Below, one piece after another: positions 34,011-64,000 of a DNA stretch of 64,000 nt (positions within the stretch are counted from its first letter, which is position 1; each line of letters starts with the position of its first letter). The notes under the pieces were generated by a model. That model did not search any database and was not told where the DNA came from. It was given only the letters and a program-made list of their open reading frames with translations. The stretch comes from Apostichopus japonicus (lineage: Eukaryota; Echinodermata; Holothuroidea; Aspidochirotida; Stichopodidae), in contig NC_092563.1 of assembly GCF_037975245.1 (NCBI RefSeq), positions 2,843,501-2,907,500 of the forward strand, given 5' to 3'. A program made the translations under genes and the position numbers.

Positions 34011-34513
34011 GAGTCGGCTTTAGGACCACGTCCATTCTTTATAAAATCATGGATTCGCCTCTTACCAATCCACATAATGGTTCATTTGCCGCTACCAAAG
34101 TTAGTGGCGGAAGTTACAATTTACACATCACTGGGCAGGAGAAACGATATTCTTGTATTGGGTTTTAATTTTGTTCCCCTCCCATCAGCATAACAGAGGG
34201 TATAAGAGCCGAAGCTTTTCCAGAACAACAAAATACACGAATTTGATGCACGAGGTGAAACTGTTTTCGTTTCCAGCATACATTAGTAGTAATAATAATT
34301 ATTGTCAGCAACCCATTTCTGAAGATATAGTATTAACACGTGTGATACCGGTTCTGCGAATTTATTTCAGCAACCTAACTTTTTCAGTACGTGCCCTACC
34401 GTTCCGCTGATCGAGACTCAATCCATACATGCTTTCTGTAGTTTGGACAAATTCGTATGATCACCGCAACTGTCTTCCGAAGAATTCCAAGACGGACCAA
34501 GTGCTTTTCAGAA

Positions 34514-50182
<15,669 letters not shown>

Positions 50183-50839
50183 TGGTGACGCTCACTTCAA
50201 TATAAGATGCTGTGAAGTCAGAACTACTAAGAGCATCATTGGAAGGTGGTCAATGTGGGCGTATCTTTACCTGCTCTACCACCTTTAAGATGTTGTGAAG
50301 CGAGAGCTACCTGCATTGTCGGAGGTAGTCTAGATGGGTGTAGGCAGTAGCGTAGGCTAGGCCCGGTGCAAATTCCTGGGGGCGCCCCAAGCCCCAGGGG
50401 GGTCGATGTCGAGGACGGGAGACAAATAACCACTCATCATTTAAAGTCGGCCATCGGCCATAGTCTGGTGAAGCGGCTAGTATTTATATTAAAGGGGAGC
50501 AGTCAGTAAACCAGATGGCCCCCGCCCCAATCCCCCCCCCAAAGGAATTTAAAGGAACCCTGTCTGTAACAGAGGAAGCCTGCAAGTGTCATATCTGAGT
50601 GTCTTGAGTTGCCCAAAATCATAGATTGTTCACCCAAACCATCGTTTGCCTGACTGTGGACTCTCATTTAGGGTTCCATTTCTATTACTGTGCCACTGGG
50701 GGGGGGGGTGTAATCGAATGTCTTACACTATTCTAGCTCGCCAATTGCAAGAGGAAGGGAAAAGTGGGTGCATCTAACCCTAACGTGGCTAGACCAGGTG
50801 GGTGGATGATATCAGGATCCTCTGCTCTACTTAATGAGC

Positions 50840-51440
50840 TATCCAGCCCTCAGTTTTTTGGGGTGGGGGAGGGGGTAGAGAGAAGGCATATCTATCCAGC
50901 CCTTACTTCTTTGGGGTGGTGAGGGGGGTAGAGAGAAGGTATATCTATCCAGCCCTTACTTCTTTGGGGGGAGGGGGTAGAGAGAAGGCATATCTATCAA
51001 GCCCTTACTTCTTTGGGGTGGTGGGAGGGGGTAGAGAGAAGGTATATCTAACCAGCCCTTACTTCTTTGGGGGGGGGGGGGGTAGAGAGAAGGCATATCT
51101 ATCAAGCCCTTACTTCTTTGGGGTGGTGGGAGGGGGTAGAGAAAAGGTATATCTATCCAGCCCTTACTTTTTTGGGGTGGGGGGGGGGGTAGAGAGAAGG
51201 CATATCTATCCAGCCCTAACTTCTTTGGAGGTGGGGGAGAGGGTAGAGAGAAGGCATATCTATCCAGCCCTTACTTCTTTGGAGGTGGGGGAGAGGGTAG
51301 AGAGAAGGCATATCTATCCAGCCCTTACTTCTTTGGGGTGGGGGAGGGGGTAGAGAGAAGGCATATCTATCCAGCCCTTACTTCTTTGGGGTGGGGGAGG
51401 GGGTAGAGAGAAGGCATATCTGGGGGGAGGGGTTAGAGAG
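50840..51440 (+). repeat. G-rich ~54-bp minisatellite, about 11 units
   Basis: The unit contains GAGAGAAGGCATATCTATCC, AGCCCTTACTTCTTT and a variable G block such as GGGGTGGGGGAGGGGG. The G block fits the G-quadruplex pattern on the plus strand in most units. A 145-codon frame runs through it only because some units have a length divisible by three. Confidence 0.93.
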
Positions 51441-51732
51441 AAGGTACATTTCAGATGATAACTTTGGTTTAATTAATTTATTCACATGAATAGAACTACA
51501 TGGAAATATATGACATTTTTAAGTTATGCCTTATAATTATATAAATGAAAAATGGAGTTATAGAATCATTTGGCAACAAGCACGCCTGGTCTGTGTTTTG
51601 TTTTAGTTGTTACATTGGCCTTTATTGTTTGAATTGTTTTTAAAAGATGTTAATGAAGAAAAACCTGGTACATAAACCATACATTATGATTTTCTTTTTT
51701 CATTTTTGAATTCATAAACATGTGAAAGTCAC

Positions 51733-51738
51733 AATAAA
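51733..51738 (+). terminator. Candidate NSUN2 polyadenylation signal
   Basis: AATAAA in ACAATAAAGT, 1.55 kb past the NSUN2 stop codon, followed by T-rich/GT-containing sequence (TTTGATTGCTCTTG). The first canonical hexamer noticed downstream; use is inferred. Confidence 0.5.
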
Positions 51739-51774
51739 GTATCAAATCCTAGTTTGATTGCTCTTGATCATTCA

Positions 51775-51925
51775 TCAGTTTTGTATAGTGTATCTATAAG
51801 ACAGTAAGGAATGGAATGAGGGAAGAGGGGGGGTACATCAGTTTTGTATAATGTATACCAAACTGCATGTAGGATTCTATAAGACAGTAAGGAATGGAAT
51901 GAGGGAAGAGGGGGGTGGGGGCTCT
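51775..51925 (+). repeat. Tandem duplication with G runs
   Basis: CATCAGTTTTGTATA and TCTATAAGACAGTAAGGAAT + GGAATGAGGGAAGAGGGGGG occur twice, about 60-95 bp apart; the second copy has an insertion. Confidence 0.85.
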
Positions 51926-53245
51926 GGGGGGAGTAAATCATGAAATGAGATTTTTAATTCGGATTTGCACTCCTTAAAAAAAGAGAAAAGTCGTTATAGA
52001 ATTCACATTTAGCAAGAAGTACGCCTGGTCTGTGTTTGTTTTAATTGTATCAACAGTTAACCGCCACATCCCCCACAACCCCAGCCCCCACCCCCACATG
52101 CCCCACCCAACAACCCCCTCACCCTAGCCTTGGTATTTAGATCCATCATGCTGAGTATACGAATCCTACTGTTTTCTGTGAAGTCAAAGGTCGTGTGACA
52201 TTGACAGAGTTTAAACTGGGGATCCATTTCAAGCCAATAACTTGATGTAAAACTTAATTTACTTCATACTTGGTCTTTATTTCCCCATTAGTGTTTACAA
52301 GAATCCTACTGTTTTCTGTGAAGGTGAAAGGTCATTTGAGGTCACCAAAGGTTTGGGGAAGACGGGCGTCTTGAAGTCAAAACATGAATGAAGTCGATAG
52401 TTGATATGAAATGAAAGTCTACATTTAAAGCAAGAACCTTACATATCACTTGACGTGTGTTATGAGTTTAGTTGTTGAATGTGGACTCATCTAAAACGTG
52501 GCAAGGGATCGATAAGCCAATTTTCTCTCATTTTTTTTTTCATTATTAAATATCGACCACGTGTGTGATCAATGGGAAACTGATACTAAACTCATTGCAA
52601 GCTCAGTGTCGAAAATAGCCATTCCTCTAATTATCAACAACCCACGTGAAACACAAACGTGACCCTGATATTTTGAAAATTAAGTTTAACAGTACTGCTG
52701 ATTCTTGATTCGTTCAACTTTTAACGATGGTTTCGTTTCAAAATGATTGACGTTTCAAGTTAACCGAATCAACTTGTGCACCTTACGTTAACTTTTTCTT
52801 AGCGGCGAATAAAAGGAACAATGCTAGGAAATTTTAATCCTTAAAAATGGAGCCAAGTTAGTTGTTTAGTATATAAGAAACTTCAATAATAAAAGGTTGA
52901 TATTTAGAAATTAAATTGATCACAAAGAAGATCTATTACGGTGTTTTATTTCTGAATAGAAACCGCGTTTGACCGGCAGAAGAGAAGAGGATTACTGTGG
53001 GGAGGGGGAGGGGTGGTGGCACAAACTCGTAGAGCAGTAGGGGCATTGTGACCTTTTTTTGAGACAAACCTTAAATATAAGAACGTTTTAATTTGATAGT
53101 TATGACAGAAAATGACCAATAAAATAAATTTAAGCAAATCTTTTAATCATTGCTTACAGATGATTTGTGGCGTCATTCGTTACATAGTAAAATATAGTAG
53201 AATTTATTGTTCCCGTCATATCCATGACTGACTTTGCTGGTGGTA

Positions 53246-53634
53246 CAGTGGCGGAGCTAGGGGTATTGGTCAGGAGGGGCGAGAATGGTCTGTAGGGGGC
53301 GCTTTCGACACTATCTAAGCGGAGCGCCACCACAGGTTGGCGCGTAGCGGACAGAATTTTTTTGAGTAAAGATACTCCCTAGATCGCGGGAAATGACCCT
53401 TTCCGGGCCTGGCTAATTTGCAGATAAACGAAGAATAAATAGGTGTCATCGCCAAATTACACCAACAAAATGTGACAAATGTCAATATGTTGATGAGAGC
53501 GCAATAAAAAAGTCAATAATCACGAATAAGTAAAAAGTGGTAAAGAGCTGAAAAGGGCGCCAGCAGTCCATTTGAGTCCGTCAGGGGGGGGGGGGGGGCA
53601 TTCGCCCCCTGACTGTATGGACGCTCCGCCACTG
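53246..53634. mobile_element. hAT-like non-autonomous element, second copy of the 33605 family
   Basis: Ends CAGTGGCGGAGC / GCTCCGCCACTG and the same interior as 33605-34010 (CTAAGCGGAGCGCCACCA, AAATGACCCTTTCCGGGC, AAAAGGGCGCCAGCAGTCC). The flanks do not form a recognisable 8-bp duplication. Confidence 0.85.
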
Positions 53635-53817
53635 GCTACGTATAGTAAAAGCGCTGGACCTCGACATATATGAAAAGTACATTATTGATTGTTGATAACA
53701 ACAACTTTCGTCTAGAAAACGTATAAATATGTTAATATGCTATCGGCCTGGATACAATTACTCGTTCAGTATTCTGAATGTTTTCACATTAGGTTTCAAA
53801 TAGGCCTTCTATATCTG

Positions 53818-53823
53818 TTTATT
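53818..53823 (-). terminator. Candidate polyadenylation signal of the lectin gene
   Basis: TTTATT on the plus strand, i.e. AATAAA on the minus strand, 378 bp past the stop codon of the minus-strand lectin gene. Position fits a short 3' UTR; use is inferred. Confidence 0.45.
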
Positions 53824-54200
53824 ATATTAGTATACTGCTGTAATCAAATATCTTACTGCAAACATATTTTGCTCTAGAAAGGGAGAAGTAAATTTCTTCA
53901 GACTTGTGACCTGATATGCTAGAAATTCGAATACTGATCGCAAAGTTTTACATTTTGAAGCCACATCGTATAAGTTGACACGCCTTGATTGTATTTGAAT
54001 AATTTTGAGCCTAGTGAGAATCATGTTTTTTGAATAGTTTTAACCAACTTTAACACACATTAAAATTTCGTAAAATATATTGGCGATCTTAAAAAGGTGC
54101 GTTCAATTCTTTTGCATGTTGCGAAAACTAGTTGCTTTGAGAAAGGTATAGCATCAACAAATTCCATTTGAAAATGCAACTATTTTTTTAAACTTTTTTT

Positions 54201-62923
<8,723 letters not shown>

Positions 62924-64000
62924 ATTATATTTATTCGTGGTAAAATATTATATTTATTCCAAAACTGTTTTACCATAGTTGTCATATCGCTGTCTGTAGT
63001 TATAAAAAGAGCATCTACATATGATCAAAATCCATCCTGCATATAGTTCTTTGCGGGTTTACTTATAAAGAACTTGTTTTGAAATCGACCTTTTCTTAAT
63101 GCTTCATATCTCCATCGCGCGCCAAATAAAAAGGAAAAACAGAAAATAGAAAGACGTCGGACACATTTTGGTTGGTTAACGATTACCTTTTGTGTGCCCA
63201 ATATATTGATCATTTGCGTTAAAAGTAGAACAAGGCTAAACATTGCGAAGTAAACTAAGCCATTTCTTTTAATATTGCCATTATAAACTTTGATATTTAA
63301 TTAGAAATGCCAATATTCAATTTTTTATCTTCAATAGCGGATTGTCGTCACAGCACGGAAACTCAACAAGTTTGATTTTACTTTGGAAATGCACTTTTTA
63401 TTGTTTCAAGGACACAGCGCTATGTCATTGCTTTATGCGGTCTCCATGCGTTGACGATATAGTTTAGGTACGCAGAGCGCATGCCCAACGACCAACATTC
63501 ATACATATTCAGTAGGCTATCATAATCTTATATTGATATGCAAAGTCTGGTTTGTATTAGCTGTGATAATGTAGTGAGTCCACACACATATATATGAATA
63601 TTGAAAGTAGCCGTGCTTTCTTAAACAATCATAATTAAGACTTCAATGACAACCAACATCTGTTTATTTATTCGTCTGTTGGCAGGAAATAACATTTTCA
63701 GAAGTTTTTTTTCTTTCCATAGCTACAAACAACAGATATGAAACTTTGCGTGAGTGTGAAGCCACATATAAGTATTTCACACGGGTTTTTGTGTGTTCTT
63801 TGCATGTTTGCGAACCCAGAGTTAGTGAAGGCCAAAGATGTTTCAAAAGGTACACAGTGAATATGCATTGCTAACGCCTTGGTGATTGATGACGTAACTG
63901 GTATAGGGTCAAGGGGCAGAGGTCAAAGGTTAAAACCACAACTTTGAGATGAGCTATGTAACTCCATGAATGTTCATATTTTCTGATGTTTTATATTCAC
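62924..64000. other. 5' flank of the lectin gene
   Basis: AT-rich sequence upstream of the minus-strand lectin gene; it should hold its promoter and 5' UTR. I find no convincing promoter motif, repeat or exon. Short frames at 63025-63243 and 63664-63855 have no family resemblance. Confidence 0.5.

Larger units (their letters stand above)
28792..34513. other. Divergent intergenic region between CTSA and NSUN2
   Basis: Should contain both promoters. I see no clear TATA box or shared promoter motif. It holds a duplicated repeat (29.2 and 29.7 kb), (TA)n tracts, a C/T-rich stretch (30470-30605), a 1.4-kb tandem duplication (31.2-33.6 kb) and hAT-like elements. The remaining open frames are short or low-complexity. 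Confidence 0.7.
50183..54200. other. Convergent intergenic region: NSUN2 3' UTR and flank
   Basis: Probably NSUN2 3' UTR up to about 51755, given AATAAA at 51733. It contains a G-rich minisatellite (50840-51440), a tandem duplication (51775-51925), GAATCCTACTGTTTTCTGTG twice (about 52170 and 52305), a hAT-like element (53246-53634) and the likely lectin-gene polyadenylation signal (53823-53818). No gene recognised. Confidence 0.65.

Noticed and set aside
50916-51353. 145-codon repetitive open frame
   Set aside because: Product of the G-rich minisatellite.

Overview
The window is eukaryotic nuclear DNA from an animal. Long AT-rich introns with GT-AG borders separate short exons, and there are tRNA-derived SINEs, many short inverted-repeat transposons, minisatellites and (TA)n tracts. 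The gene set (PHKB, a cathepsin A-type serine carboxypeptidase, NSUN2, and a secreted C-type lectin/WSC/PAN protein) together with the repeat style points to an invertebrate deuterostome. An echinoderm, perhaps a sea cucumber, is my best guess; this is inference, not proof.

Layout. (1) 1-12710, + strand: the 3' part of PHKB (phosphorylase b kinase regulatory subunit beta), 11 exons giving 491 residues and ending in a CaaX-like CKIS. The N-terminal ~600 residues lie upstream of the window. The intron upstream of the first visible exon carries a 47-bp minisatellite (1.72-2.90 kb). (2) 12711-20189: convergent intergenic region with foldback and hAT-like elements, a tRNA-derived SINE and local duplications. 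(3) 20190-28791, - strand: a complete nine-exon CTSA-like carboxypeptidase (482 aa), with a signal peptide and catalytic triad. (4) 28792-34513: divergent intergenic region with a 1.4-kb tandem duplication and several elements, one with a perfect 8-bp target-site duplication. (5) 34514-50182, + strand: complete NSUN2 (20 coding exons, 786 aa), including two 27-nt exons at the start, with three minisatellites in introns and a G-rich one downstream. (6) 50183-54200: NSUN2 3' region and a hAT-like element. (7) 54201-62923, - strand: a nine-exon secreted protein of 597 aa: signal peptide, three C-type lectin-like domains (each split over two exons), a WSC domain and a PAN/Apple-like domain. All internal introns are phase 1, one has a GC donor, and a broken lectin half-exon lies between exons 1 and 2. 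One of its introns holds an uninterrupted run of about 100 GAT triplets.

The genes do not form an operon. They act in separate places: glycogen breakdown control (PHKB), lysosomal proteolysis (CTSA), RNA cytosine-5 methylation (NSUN2) and extracellular recognition (lectin). Orientation is + - + -, so neighbouring pairs are convergent, divergent, convergent. The most unusual item is the lectin/WSC/PAN gene. Exon models were built by hand from splice sites, reading phase and remembered family sequences; no alignment was run.
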